From Bacteroidales bacterium (GTDB lineage: Bacteria; Bacteroidota; Bacteroidia; Bacteroidales; WCHB1-69), in the NCBI GenBank assembly GCA_017527945.1, contig JAFXPL010000111.1, positions 1 through 64,000 on the forward strand: a DNA stretch of 64,000 nt, written 5' to 3'. A program made the position numbers and the translations under genes. Numbering within the stretch: the stretch's first letter is position 1; every line of letters begins with the position of its first letter. Below, piece after piece: positions 34,103 to 43,873 of this stretch. Below the pieces are notes generated by a model. The model saw only the letters and a program-made list of their open reading frames with translations, ran no database searches and was not told the origin of the DNA.

Positions 34103-35038
34103 TTAAAATTCCCAGAGGTCGTGTTCGAAAACCCTCATCTTGTCGGTGATACGCTCCGACTCGATACGCTGATCGCGGGAATTAGCGATATAATCAGCAA
34201 TATCACGATCATACACATTCGACTCCTTGTAAATCAAGCTGGAGAAATCGCGCTTCCAGGTAATCAGGTCGTCGAAAGAGAGACGAGCGGCCTGGTTCTT
34301 CACATTGAAGACCTCCTGCTGAGCCAAGAACGGACGAAGTTCATTGTAGTAAATGTAGCCCAAACGTTTTTGCGTCATTTCGGCGGCCACATCTTCTTCG
34401 TCTTGCTCTTCATCATAGTACGAATTATTCGCAGTTTGACGTTCGTACTCGATGATCGGTTCAATCTCCAGAATCTGTACTCTAAAAGTCGAATACTGCT
34501 TGTCGAAATACCAAACCTCTTTCACACGATAATTGATGATTTCCTTCGGCTCGAATTGAATAATCAACTCCTGAGTTCCGATTTCCTCACCATCTTCGTT
34601 GATTTGGGGAATGGTCGTCACTTGTGAGATGAGACTTTGAAGTTCGTCACGCGAATAGGGAAGTGTGCACATCTCGTCGGAGTAGATAGGCAGCACACCT
34701 TCGGTGCGTTCCGGATTGGACATGTCGATGGCATCGAAAATCGTCTGTCCGAGGCTTCGCCACGTGCCGCGCACTTCCGTAGGGAAATAGAGCGGATGGT
34801 TGACTTTCTCGCGCAGATCGATAATGCGCCAAATAGTCCAATAGTACATCACATCAGCCTGGCGTACAGGCGGATAAGCTACCGTTTCGGTAAAATCTCC
34901 CGTATTCACCTGCTCCCACGGCATTTCCACCGGCGGGCGAACAGGTTGCTCCAGGGTACTGCCCTCGGTTTCATCTTCCTGAGCAAACGCGCAGGTGAAA
35001 GCGAGGAACATCATTGCTAATACTGTGAACTTTTTCAT
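34103..35038 (-). CDS. porN: T9SS periplasmic protein PorN/GldN
   Basis: 311 residues with a signal peptide ending in AFAQ. It has the GldN/PorN pattern: VMYYWTIWRIIDLREKVNHPLYFP near the start, then EIINYRVKEVWYFDKQ, and RLGYIYYNELRP late. In the family, PorN partners with PorK in a large ring under the outer membrane. Last gene of porPKLMN, 21 nt after porM; a strong terminator follows. Confidence 0.95.
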   Translation of the reverse strand: MKKFTVLAMMFLAFTCAFAQEDETEGSTLEQPVRPPVEMPWEQVNTGDFTETVAYPPVRQADVMYYWTIWRIIDLREKVNHPLYFPTEVRGTWRSLGQTIFDAIDMSNPERTEGVLPIYSDEMCTLPYSRDELQSLISQVTTIPQINEDGEEIGTQELIIQFEPKEIINYRVKEVWYFDKQYSTFRVQILEIEPIIEYERQTANNSYYDEEQDEEDVAAEMTQKRLGYIYYNELRPFLAQQEVFNVKNQAARLSFDDLITWKRDFSSLIYKESNVYDRDIADYIANSRDQRIESERITDKMRVFEHDLWEF

Positions 35039-35059
35039 AATTATGTTTTTTTTCAGTTA

Positions 35060-36688
35060 TTATCTGATACGGACGGAGAATTCGTCCAAAGTACGCGAAC
35101 CAGCCTCAGAGGAGACCTTGATATCGCTGAAATAGACAACCGTGTTGGCCGAAGCCTTCTGAATGGCAGACTTTGCTTTTTCGCTGAGTCCACCGCCTTG
35201 ACAAACGATAGCGGGCTCTTCCATTCCCTTGCTCACGATAATCACGCGGAAAGAGTTGACCGACCATTTCAAGTCATAGACAAAGTCGTCGCCCATGGTG
35301 GCGCGCACCATCGGGTTGGCCAGGATTTCAGCCTTGGCACGCTTGCCGCCGCGGATATTGGCACCCAACACGGCACGCGGATCCGGAACACGTTTCACAC
35401 GGAAGGTCGTGTTACCCAGTGTTTTGGTAGATTCGCCCACCTTAGCAGCCACAGAAGCCTGCACGGTCTTGCCGATCAAAGAGGTAGGAACGCTCACATT
35501 GAACTTGCCGCCACCTTGAGAGGTGAGGCTACAGCCAGGGAACGAAACGCTCAGCTTGTCGGCGGCAACAGGGCCGGAGACGGACACCGGGTTGGCAATA
35601 CCGGCGTAAAGCACGTTCATCTTGTCAGCCGCGATAGTAGCCGACGGAGCCAGCACTGTGTATTTATCCTTGAAGCCATAGTATCTGGGCTGTCCGTTAG
35701 GATCCATAATCTTGATCAAACCGGCGTATTTCTGCTCACCCGTACCACTGGTACCGATTTTCAGTTTCACAAGACCATTTTCGCCTTCAATTTTGTTGGC
35801 ACCGCCAAGACCGTCTTCTGTCAGCGTGTCAGCACCCATTTTGTACCAAACCTCAGGAGTGGATTTGCTGTCGTACGCAGCCACAATGATGTCAGCTTCG
35901 TAGGGATCACCGGAGAACACCATCTGGGATTTCGGGATGGAGCGACCGCTCACCTGGTCGAACTTGAAGTCATCGGCGCTGATGGAGGCCTTCAGGTAGT
36001 TAAGCATCATCGACTCGGCATTTTTCACTTCGCCAATCATCTTGTTCAACAGCGTGACCGACGCAGCGGTGATAATATGCTCAAAGTTATGTTGCTCCCA
36101 ATCTTCCTTATGCGTGTCTTTCCAATAGGTGGCATCCACATTGAGACCCATACCTTCTTCCAGACGCTTCTGGTCTTCCTTCTTAGCCAACTTCAGGATA
36201 TTCGCCTTATACTTTTTAACCGCTTCTTTCAGTTTCTTGGCGTTGCCTTGACGAATCATGAAGTCGGTGGGAATGTCGAAGTTATCTTTCTTGACGATTG
36301 TGGAAACCGTCTTCAGTTGCTTCACCTCCTTGCCGCTTTCGTCCTTGACCACTGCGAGGGAGTCGCCGTCAACTTCAAAAATAAGGTCATTGCGCATCTT
36401 TTCAATGAATTTCACCATGGCATCGGATTCTTTTTTCAGAATCTGCGCCTTGTTGTAGGCTTCGTCAACTTTCGCGCCGAGAATGGTTTTCTGACCAATG
36501 AACCATTGGTAGTCGTTCGCATTCTGGTTAGCCGCGATATTGGTGGATGTCACCAGGGTCTCGTCCACAACCACGAAGGCATTCAAAATTTCCGCAGAAA
36601 CGTTCAAAGCCAACATGGCGGTGTACACCAGGTACATCATCTGAATCATTTTCTGTCTCGGGGTTTCCGGACAATTTGTTGCACCCAT
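35060..36688 (-). CDS. porM: T9SS motor protein PorM/GldM
   Basis: 542 residues. A short cytoplasmic N-terminus is followed by one TM containing MMYLVYTAMLALNVSAEIL, then a long periplasmic region of helical and beta domains (D1-D4 in the family), ending in a domain with a terminal LDEFSVRIR. PorM crosses the periplasm and couples the PorL proton-driven motor to the PorK/PorN ring. Full length. porL lies 45 nt upstream. Confidence 0.96.
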   Translation of the reverse strand: MGATNCPETPRQKMIQMMYLVYTAMLALNVSAEILNAFVVVDETLVTSTNIAANQNANDYQWFIGQKTILGAKVDEAYNKAQILKKESDAMVKFIEKMRNDLIFEVDGDSLAVVKDESGKEVKQLKTVSTIVKKDNFDIPTDFMIRQGNAKKLKEAVKKYKANILKLAKKEDQKRLEEGMGLNVDATYWKDTHKEDWEQHNFEHIITAASVTLLNKMIGEVKNAESMMLNYLKASISADDFKFDQVSGRSIPKSQMVFSGDPYEADIIVAAYDSKSTPEVWYKMGADTLTEDGLGGANKIEGENGLVKLKIGTSGTGEQKYAGLIKIMDPNGQPRYYGFKDKYTVLAPSATIAADKMNVLYAGIANPVSVSGPVAADKLSVSFPGCSLTSQGGGKFNVSVPTSLIGKTVQASVAAKVGESTKTLGNTTFRVKRVPDPRAVLGANIRGGKRAKAEILANPMVRATMGDDFVYDLKWSVNSFRVIIVSKGMEEPAIVCQGGGLSEKAKSAIQKASANTVVYFSDIKVSSEAGSRTLDEFSVRIR

Positions 36689-36733
36689 ATCTCTGTTACT
36701 TTAGTTAATGAATGGTTTTGAACTAAGAGAATA

Positions 36734-37480
36734 CTACTTCATTGCGGCAAGCATATTGCCGTAAACATTACTGAGTTTTGAGATATTGGCGGTCAATTTG
36801 TCCATTTCGGACTTGAAGCTACCAGCCTGTTCCATGGACTTAGCCGTTTGGTCGTAAGCGACGGCCAGTTGGGAGACAGCGGCGGTGGCTCTCTTCACGC
36901 TTTCGATATAGGCTGCGGTGGCTCCGCCATCGGTATCGAGGTTGGAAGCAACCTTGTCATACTTCAGCGTCAGGTTACGCACCGATTCGGAAGCTTTCTG
37001 CAAGCTGCTGGTGTAGTTGTCGGTGGAGACGACGGCGTCGGAGACTCCGGCGAGCTTCTGGGCATTGTCGCTCAAATTACGCATACCCGTAGCGAGGCTT
37101 TCCATCAATTCGGGACCGATCTTAGCTTCCTCCAGCATTTTATCCAATGCTTGGGTCGTAGAGAGTGCGCTGTTCTTCACTTGTTGCTTTTTCTCGCGGC
37201 GAGACATTTTCTCGCTTTGCTCGATCTCAATGTCCGTGCCTGTGGCCAATTCAGGATAGACCAGAGCCCAGTTGTACTCAACGTGCAGCGGCTCGAAGGC
37301 GGAGAAGAAGAAGATGATAGCCTCGATGGACATACCCAAGATCAGCATGATGTCGGCACCCGGCAAGTGCAAAATCTTGAACAAGGCACCGATGATGACG
37401 ACTGATGCACCCCAGCCGTACAGTTTTGCCATACTGTTTTTGTAAGCTTTCGATCTGACGATTTGATCAATTTTACCCAT
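36734..37480 (-). CDS. porL: T9SS motor protein PorL/GldL
   Basis: 248 residues. Two TM segments lie near residues 26-42 and 44-60, with the conserved Glu in the second helix region (GMSIEAIIFF), the proposed proton site in GldL. A C-terminal cytoplasmic region of ~170 residues is rich in coiled coil. Together with PorM it forms the inner-membrane rotary motor. 45 nt separate it from porM. Confidence 0.96.
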   Translation of the reverse strand: MGKIDQIVRSKAYKNSMAKLYGWGASVVIIGALFKILHLPGADIMLILGMSIEAIIFFFSAFEPLHVEYNWALVYPELATGTDIEIEQSEKMSRREKKQQVKNSALSTTQALDKMLEEAKIGPELMESLATGMRNLSDNAQKLAGVSDAVVSTDNYTSSLQKASESVRNLTLKYDKVASNLDTDGGATAAYIESVKRATAAVSQLAVAYDQTAKSMEQAGSFKSEMDKLTANISKLSNVYGNMLAAMK

Positions 37481-37532
37481 TTGTTTGTTTTTTTTAAGTT
37501 AATGATTTATGTTTTATTGAAATTTCCAACTA

Positions 37533-38963
37533 TTAATAAACATGTGAGGCGCTCTTGCTGTTATTGTCGCCTCTCTGGCGGCCCATGTAAGACTGGACGT
37601 TACGGAATCCAACGTAAGACTTACAGGTATCCTGATATTCGTAGGTTCTCGCATAGACTGTGGTATAGTAGCTGACATCCTTCCAAGAACCGCCGCGGAT
37701 TACCTTTCTCTTCTTGACAGGAGAGTCATCCTTGGTAGCATAATAGACATAGGCCGGGTTCATGTCGTGGGTGAAGTTGGTGGCGGACTCGTCGAAAGCG
37801 TCCTCGCACCATTCGGCGACATTGCCGCTCATGTCAAAGAGTCTCCAGTCGTTGGGATGATAGTGTGCCACGATGCCGGGATAGAGATTGTCATCGGCGA
37901 TATAGTTACCGCGCTGCGGTTTGAAGTTGCTCAAGAAGCAGCCGTTGCGGTTGGTCGTGTACGGACCGCCCCACGGATAGGGGACGAGTTCCTTACCGCC
38001 GCGGGCACCCCATTCCCATTCAGCCTCAAGAGGCAGACGGAACTCCTGCTCGTTCGCATATTCCTTGCCAGCCAACCAGGACATGCGCAATTGGGTTCTC
38101 CAACTGGAGAAAGCCTTGGCTTGACGCCAGCTGACACCCACGACCGGGTAATTGTCGTATTGCGGATTATTGAAGTAGTTCAAAATCATCGGCTCATTGT
38201 AGGAATAGACAAAATCGTGCGCCCAGCAGAGGGTGTCGGGATAGATGTTGACCACCTCGTGCTTGATGAAGCGCTGCCAGCCGTTGCCCATGCTGCTGGG
38301 ACGGTTCGCATAGATACCGCCGAAATCGTTGCCTTCCTTGTCGAACTCCTTGGTTGCGGCACCGAACTCGTCAGGATTTTTCGGGTTCCTGTAGTTGCGG
38401 TAATCGAGCCACCAGTACTCATAATTCAACATGGAGATATTCATGCGGTTTTGGCTATAGTGATAGAAGCGGGTGTTGAGTTTGCTGAACATCGGGGAAA
38501 GGGCGGACTGGACCTCCTCGTTGTCAGAATCCCACGGGATTTTCTCCTTCCAGTTAATCACCTTGGGCTCAATGACTTCGCCTTCATTCTCGCCTTTATC
38601 GTATTTCTTATAATGGCCATATTTCTCGGCATCGGTGATTTCAGCGTCGCCGAGGAGCGTATGGGCGATGGAGTCGCGAACCCAATAGACGAACTGGCGG
38701 TACTCGTTATTGGTGATTTCCGTCTCGTCCATCCAAAAGGCCGCCACCGTCACATTCTTCGACTGCTGAGTGAGAGCGAAGGGGACATCCTGGTCGCCGC
38801 CGCCCATCAAATAATGGCCGGTGGGAACATAGACCATGCCGTAGGGCTCCAGTTCGGAGAATTCCGGACGATCCTTCACGCCGACGAGCTGGCCGTCGCC
38901 GCCGTTTTGGCAGGACACCAGTAACACGAATGCCGCTGCAAGAGAAATGATTACCCGTTTCAT
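37533..38963 (-). CDS. porK: T9SS outer-membrane lipoprotein PorK/GldK
   Basis: 476 residues from ATG 38963, which gives a lipoprotein signal with lipobox VSC (Cys near residue 17); the longer frame to 39116 runs into porP and is rejected. The body has the formylglycine-generating-enzyme-like (FGE-sulfatase) fold: MVYVPTGHYLMGG, FWMDETEITNNEYRQF, VSWRQAKAFSSW, LPLEAEWEWGARGG and VIRGGSW. The fold is retained in PorK as a structural part of the ring with PorN. Confidence 0.96.
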   Translation of the reverse strand: MKRVIISLAAAFVLLVSCQNGGDGQLVGVKDRPEFSELEPYGMVYVPTGHYLMGGGDQDVPFALTQQSKNVTVAAFWMDETEITNNEYRQFVYWVRDSIAHTLLGDAEITDAEKYGHYKKYDKGENEGEVIEPKVINWKEKIPWDSDNEEVQSALSPMFSKLNTRFYHYSQNRMNISMLNYEYWWLDYRNYRNPKNPDEFGAATKEFDKEGNDFGGIYANRPSSMGNGWQRFIKHEVVNIYPDTLCWAHDFVYSYNEPMILNYFNNPQYDNYPVVGVSWRQAKAFSSWRTQLRMSWLAGKEYANEQEFRLPLEAEWEWGARGGKELVPYPWGGPYTTNRNGCFLSNFKPQRGNYIADDNLYPGIVAHYHPNDWRLFDMSGNVAEWCEDAFDESATNFTHDMNPAYVYYATKDDSPVKKRKVIRGGSWKDVSYYTTVYARTYEYQDTCKSYVGFRNVQSYMGRQRGDNNSKSASHVY

Positions 38964-39015
38964 ATCGTTCAATTTTATAATTTCAAATATGGTTATTAAC
39001 GCAACAATGTTAATT

Positions 39016-40056
39016 TTAGTATCTGTTCTTGTAAATATATCTCGAGTTGCCGTAGCCAGAGAAGACTTCAGGTTTATAGACATCGAAGCAGTAGCGCACC
39101 ACGACTTCCACATCACCGAAGCTGCGGTGTTTCTTGTAGCCTAAGGAATTGGTCGTGAAGCTGTAAGAGACACCGAGGTCAAGTCCTTTCAGATAGATGT
39201 TCGAGGAGTTGTAGAATGGGCGGGCACCGAAAGCCAGCGAGACGGCATCCTGGAAACGATATCCGAGGCCGCCCCAATAGACTCCGTTGTAACGAGCCAA
39301 GGCGAGGATCTCCCATTGATAAGTCTTCAGGTCCGTTTTGACAAGTGCCTGCGGTATCAGTTCCCAATTCGGGTTGGCCGGAATCACCCAAGTGTAACCG
39401 CCGTGCACATAGAACTGGGAGGAACGTCTCGCACCGTTCAGACCTGAGACGCGCAACTTCTGATCCTTGTCAAACAAGGCCGCCATCTGCGTCCAACCCA
39501 AACCGACATACCATTGATCTGTCTTATAGAGAACACCGAAGTTGAAGTCGAGGTCCAACGTGGATTCAGAGAGTTCCTCCAAGATAGGGTCGCCCTGCTG
39601 AATAGGGGTAAAGCCCCCCGCATCGATAGTCTGGTTAAACAAGGAAACTTGGGCACCGATGCCTAAATGACCGCCGCCAACACGCATCTTGTACGCATAA
39701 CCGAGCTTGACACCCGTGTTTTTGTAAAAACCGAGGCGGTCATGCACCAACGTGACACCGATGGAGCCATGCAGCTTCTTCAGGTAAGATTCGATGCTGA
39801 AAAGGAAATCTTGTGGTGCCGTGCGGTTGACCGAGTCGTTATTAATGGCTTTCACATCACCCCAACCCAAATACTTGTTATTATAATCCGCTGTGAAACA
39901 GAGAGTGTTATTCTGCTCTCCGATACCGCCTGCGTTATAATAGGATGTCACCCAAGGGAAAAAGGTAAATTGTGCGTCATCCTGGGCAAAACCTGCCATC
40001 ATCGCAGACATTGCCACAAGCACCAACAGACCAACTTTTTGTATATGTTTCCTCAT
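39016..40056 (-). CDS. porP: T9SS outer-membrane protein PorP/SprF family
   Basis: 346 residues with a signal peptide ending in GFAQ. PorP/SprF-type barrel signature in the first third (QFTFFPWVTSYYNAGGIG, then NNKYLGWG) and later barrel strands such as YVGLGWTQM, YGGLGYRFQD-like and GLDLGVSYSF. First gene of the T9SS operon; porK starts 52 nt later. A -7 element at 40208-40215 suggests a leader of about 145 nt. Confidence 0.92.
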   Translation of the reverse strand: MRKHIQKVGLLVLVAMSAMMAGFAQDDAQFTFFPWVTSYYNAGGIGEQNNTLCFTADYNNKYLGWGDVKAINNDSVNRTAPQDFLFSIESYLKKLHGSIGVTLVHDRLGFYKNTGVKLGYAYKMRVGGGHLGIGAQVSLFNQTIDAGGFTPIQQGDPILEELSESTLDLDFNFGVLYKTDQWYVGLGWTQMAALFDKDQKLRVSGLNGARRSSQFYVHGGYTWVIPANPNWELIPQALVKTDLKTYQWEILALARYNGVYWGGLGYRFQDAVSLAFGARPFYNSSNIYLKGLDLGVSYSFTTNSLGYKKHRSFGDVEVVVRYCFDVYKPEVFSGYGNSRYIYKNRY

Positions 40057-40207
40057 ATTCTCTATGAATTGTTTTATACACTAATCAATTATCAATCAAT
40101 GTATTACGCAATCTTTTTGACATCCGATTCTTAGTTTTTCAGTATATATACGACCCCTCGAATCAAAAAGTTACACAACACATTTTCCTTCAAAAAATTT
40201 GAAGTGC

Positions 40208-40215
40208 CAAAAATA
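40208..40215 (-). promoter_or_regulatory. Bacteroidota -7 promoter element, candidate for the T9SS operon
   Basis: TATTTTTG followed by GC, 152 nt before the porP start. The intervening sequence is AT-rich and otherwise featureless to me. Confidence 0.45.
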
Positions 40216-40347
40216 GCATATTTTTTTAAACCTTTCCACTTGAAAAAACAATTTTCTAAAAATAATACTGAACATATAAACAATAATCTGTATTTCAATT
40301 ATTTACAGAAAGATTTCGTTATATCTCACTTATCTTCAGTCGTTTGG

Positions 40348-43300
40348 CTAAAAAACAGCACTAACCGTTACATTGCCTGTGTGAATGACAGAATGCCCCT
40401 GCATGGCACGCCCTTGATACTGCAGGGCGAGTTGAAGGAACTGCGTCACGGAAAACTGTCCTGTTACGGTCCATAACAAATTCTGGCCCAAAGACATGCC
40501 ATCCAACATAAAATACGACACGGTGGAATTTTGTCCTACATCGCCTTTCATGAACACATATTCTGTTGATACAGAAATCGTTCCTCGATTCAACGCACGA
40601 TAAAGGAACGACAAATCCGCATGGCAATGGGTCAGCATCTCGCCTCCAAAACGATTTCGCTTGTGTCCAAGAAGGCCTTTCAAGGAGGCTGTGTAACGGT
40701 TTTGGAATTGAAAGCGGAACTCCTGCGCCACAGAATAAGCCTCTACATCATACCGGCGACTCTCAAAGCAGGTGGAACTGTTCCGGGTGATTTTGTGCAA
40801 CAACGACGTTTGAAGATAAAGCAGTTCTATTGGTGTACTTTTTAATACAACCTCTTGATAATCAATATCATTCGTTTCAAGTCCATAATATAGGAACTGC
40901 GTGTTAGCGTTTTTCTGAACCAGCAGGTCGAAAGCGAACGGCGAATTGCCGTTATTGAACGAAAACGTGTTAGCAATGTTCAGCCGATTGGCCACGAGAT
41001 TAGTATCTTCGCGAGAGGAGGCAAAAGGTACGAACATACGCGTTTTATGCTTCACGGATGCATTGATTGTCAATATGTTGGTGAATCGAGACAGAAATTT
41101 TCTGAACCCTGTCTTGTTTCCCCAGACGGCTGCGGGACGAAGTTGCACACTCTGCGTCCACTGACTCAGCCACGCATTCACATAATCCGTGCCGGCAATC
41201 CAAACCTTGACATACTCCGCCTGGTCAGGAAAAGGGGAGACCTCGAACTCGTCGAGTTCTTCAATGCCGTTGCCGTTATAATCATTCCAAACGTGCGTAC
41301 CCTGCCCTTTCGCCACCTTGATGAACGTAAAAGTCTTCCTCAGTTCCATACCACTTCCAGTTTCATAATACGTATTGATTACCAATGCATTACGAAAAAA
41401 CCGCCCGGTATATTGAACATTTCCAACAAAATAGTGTTCCGGCGTCCCTTCCCCCACCGAATCAGCCAGCGACTGATTTCGATAAGTCGCATTCAATGAA
41501 AACGACTGGTTCTGAATCTGGGCAAAACGGTACTGCGCTTTCACTTCGTGAATCGTCAAATGATGCCGCAACCGCATCGAATCGGGGGTGAATTCAACCC
41601 GGTTTTTGTAACCCAGCATAAACTGGTGAAAGGCTTTCTCCGCACTTTTCATGGCGAAGTTCACTTCATTGAAAGCAAAGCTGTTCAGTCTCAGCGAATC
41701 CGTAAGAGCATCCCTGAACACATTATATTCCAACAAGTTATCTAAACTAAACGACAGGTGCTTCATCGGTTTGGCCACCTGAACGCGTGACACGGCATAG
41801 CGGCTTTTCTGCACCGAGTCGTGCGCAAAGAGGTAACTGTTTTTCGACTGGAGGCGCCATCCATTCCAACGGTTGTCCGTCAGAAGTTCATTCCGCAGCG
41901 CTCGATTCTCTCCCGTGCGATTGAAAAAATCCAGACCGAAACGGAGATCATGGCGCTGGGTCTTCTTCAAGGAGACACCTGCCGAAGCCATCCACTCCGA
42001 ACGGCCAGCAGCATAGTCTGACGACAAATTGAACTGACGAGCAAATTCCACCTCGCGAAACGACTCGAATGGGGCAAAATTTTTGTGTAAAAACTGCATC
42101 CGAGCCCAACTCTCCAACAGCCACGGAAGAGAATCCGACTTCGAGGCAAATCTCTCAACATCACTGATATTCAACAGATAAGCAAAACCGACATCGTCAC
42201 TTCTATCTTTCTTTGAAAAAGTATTCTTGTCGAAATGCGACAACGCAACCTCGGTCTGGACGCGCGTGTTCTTGCGAGCTTGAAAATCAAGCCCAAAAGT
42301 GACCATCTGTTGGGAGACCGGAGCCGTGAGCTGCACAACCGGCTCGTAATCACCTTGCATAACACCATCTTCAGGCGCAACCCACGCGAAAACACGCCCA
42401 TTTGCCGTGCTACTGACCAAACGGTAATTTCCTTTCCCCGGACCCATGTACGTGAAATCAGGACTGTATAAAACAGAATCTCTATTTAAAGAAAATATAA
42501 ATATTGTATATATATTATTATTGTATAAAGTATCGACTTTCTCATAAAGAACGCGATCTGGAGAAAAAGCAACAGAATCAAAATAGGGGAACAAGGCATT
42601 ACCACCCGCATCACCAAGACTCGACAAAAAGCGAATTTGATCCACGGAAAGCTCCGGCTGGATAGAACGATTTTTCATATCTTGTTCATGAAAAACATCC
42701 AAATACAGTTTCAAAGGGGCTTTCCCTTTAATTTCTAACTCATTATGGGTAAACAGATTATACCGGGAATAGTGTCGATTGGAATATTCGAATTCAACCA
42801 AATAACGTTGTTCCGCCGAGACGAGCCGCTTGGGCGTGAAGGTAATTTCGGCCGTATTGTAATCGATCGTGTAGTCGTTTTCCGCGCCTCGCACAAGCAA
42901 CTGTCCATCCAGATAGACGCGCTCCGACCCCGCCACCATGAGGATGGAAATCTCGCCGTCGGAGCCATAGAGTTTGTACGGTCCCTGCACACCAGTCTGA
43001 ACCGCCAGCGCTTGCCGGGCGAACTTGCCTTTGGCGATGCCACCGCCCGCCTGGTTGAACATGCGCAGTTTCGCAGAGGGTTCCGACCGCACCAAAGCAT
43101 TCAATCCCAACATGTTGCGCGACACGCGGAGGAAGTTGCCGCTATCGGCGCGCCATATTACATCACCAGCATTCACCACAGCCATCTGCTTGATTTTCAA
43201 TGTTATAAAAATACTGCTAATGTCTTGCAGATACTGGGTGTTGCCCTCTGGCAAGACTGGGATGTTGCGGTCGGTGACCGAGGCCATCACCTCCACATCA

Positions 43301-43794
43301 TCCGAAAGTTTACCTGAGAGCTGCAAATTCAGCGACGAGTTCAGCACCAAATCCTGGTTATTTCCCACAGAAACGCCGCGTGAAACGGAACCATTTGTAT
43401 ATAATTCGCTACTGTTCAACACATCCGAAACCGACGGAACGGGATACTCGACCATTTGATGCTCAAAGCGGCGCGGCTCGATGTGTTGCGGCGACTTATG
43501 CGCCACCGGCTTGGACAAGTCGAAGGGATAGACCTCGTACTGAAAGAACAACCGCCGTCCGAGCAGGGAAGAATCCACCAGGCGGATGGTGGCCGTGAGC
43601 GGGTCAAGACGAAACTGCGCAGGATCAACCCCCTGGATGCTAAAAGAGCTCGGGACGACCGAAAAAGTGTCTATTCGAAAAGAAAGCGAGTCGGCGGTCA
43701 GGTGTTTCACCCTCCACACAGTGCTCTGCGCCGGCAACCGGACGGCAGCGCACAGGAGGAGAATTGACAAGAAACAGAGCAGTCTTTTTTCCAT
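40348..43794 (-). CDS. Large putative outer-membrane beta-barrel protein, 1148 aa
   Basis: Start chosen at ATG 43794 (MEKRLLCFL), which gives a signal peptide ending in LPAQ near residue 23; a -7 element lies 27 nt upstream. The N-terminal ~160 residues look like a periplasmic beta-domain. A conserved-looking block follows, NNQDLVLNSSLNLQLSGKL then PEGNTQ, which I associate with large uncharacterised Bacteroidota outer-membrane proteins. The remaining ~800 residues show alternating strand patterns (Y/F/R/L) typical of a large barrel and end in VSAVF with terminal Phe. It sits directly upstream of the T9SS operon on the same strand; an export-related role is only suggested by position. Confidence 0.7.
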   Translation of the reverse strand: MEKRLLCFLSILLLCAAVRLPAQSTVWRVKHLTADSLSFRIDTFSVVPSSFSIQGVDPAQFRLDPLTATIRLVDSSLLGRRLFFQYEVYPFDLSKPVAHKSPQHIEPRRFEHQMVEYPVPSVSDVLNSSELYTNGSVSRGVSVGNNQDLVLNSSLNLQLSGKLSDDVEVMASVTDRNIPVLPEGNTQYLQDISSIFITLKIKQMAVVNAGDVIWRADSGNFLRVSRNMLGLNALVRSEPSAKLRMFNQAGGGIAKGKFARQALAVQTGVQGPYKLYGSDGEISILMVAGSERVYLDGQLLVRGAENDYTIDYNTAEITFTPKRLVSAEQRYLVEFEYSNRHYSRYNLFTHNELEIKGKAPLKLYLDVFHEQDMKNRSIQPELSVDQIRFLSSLGDAGGNALFPYFDSVAFSPDRVLYEKVDTLYNNNIYTIFIFSLNRDSVLYSPDFTYMGPGKGNYRLVSSTANGRVFAWVAPEDGVMQGDYEPVVQLTAPVSQQMVTFGLDFQARKNTRVQTEVALSHFDKNTFSKKDRSDDVGFAYLLNISDVERFASKSDSLPWLLESWARMQFLHKNFAPFESFREVEFARQFNLSSDYAAGRSEWMASAGVSLKKTQRHDLRFGLDFFNRTGENRALRNELLTDNRWNGWRLQSKNSYLFAHDSVQKSRYAVSRVQVAKPMKHLSFSLDNLLEYNVFRDALTDSLRLNSFAFNEVNFAMKSAEKAFHQFMLGYKNRVEFTPDSMRLRHHLTIHEVKAQYRFAQIQNQSFSLNATYRNQSLADSVGEGTPEHYFVGNVQYTGRFFRNALVINTYYETGSGMELRKTFTFIKVAKGQGTHVWNDYNGNGIEELDEFEVSPFPDQAEYVKVWIAGTDYVNAWLSQWTQSVQLRPAAVWGNKTGFRKFLSRFTNILTINASVKHKTRMFVPFASSREDTNLVANRLNIANTFSFNNGNSPFAFDLLVQKNANTQFLYYGLETNDIDYQEVVLKSTPIELLYLQTSLLHKITRNSSTCFESRRYDVEAYSVAQEFRFQFQNRYTASLKGLLGHKRNRFGGEMLTHCHADLSFLYRALNRGTISVSTEYVFMKGDVGQNSTVSYFMLDGMSLGQNLLWTVTGQFSVTQFLQLALQYQGRAMQGHSVIHTGNVTVSAVF

Positions 43795-43820
43795 CAAAAA
43801 TATTCCGCAAATAAATGCGG

Positions 43821-43828
43821 CAAAGATA
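43821..43828 (-). promoter_or_regulatory. Bacteroidota -7 promoter element for the large outer-membrane protein
   Basis: TATCTTTG followed by CC, 27 nt before ATG 43794; divergent from the element at 43850-43857. Confidence 0.65.
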
Positions 43829-43849
43829 ACTCTCTTTTCCCAAATTTCG

Positions 43850-43857
43850 TATTTTTG
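43850..43857 (+). promoter_or_regulatory. Bacteroidota -7 promoter element for the transketolase-half gene
   Basis: TATTTTTG followed by CC, 17 nt before ATG 43874. It rules out the long upstream frame extension. Confidence 0.65.
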
Positions 43858-43873
43858 CCGCAAATTTTTTGGC

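Noticed and set aside
35198..36721. 507-codon plus-strand frame over porM
   Set aside because: Antisense shadow of porM; His/Arg/Gly-rich translation without domains.
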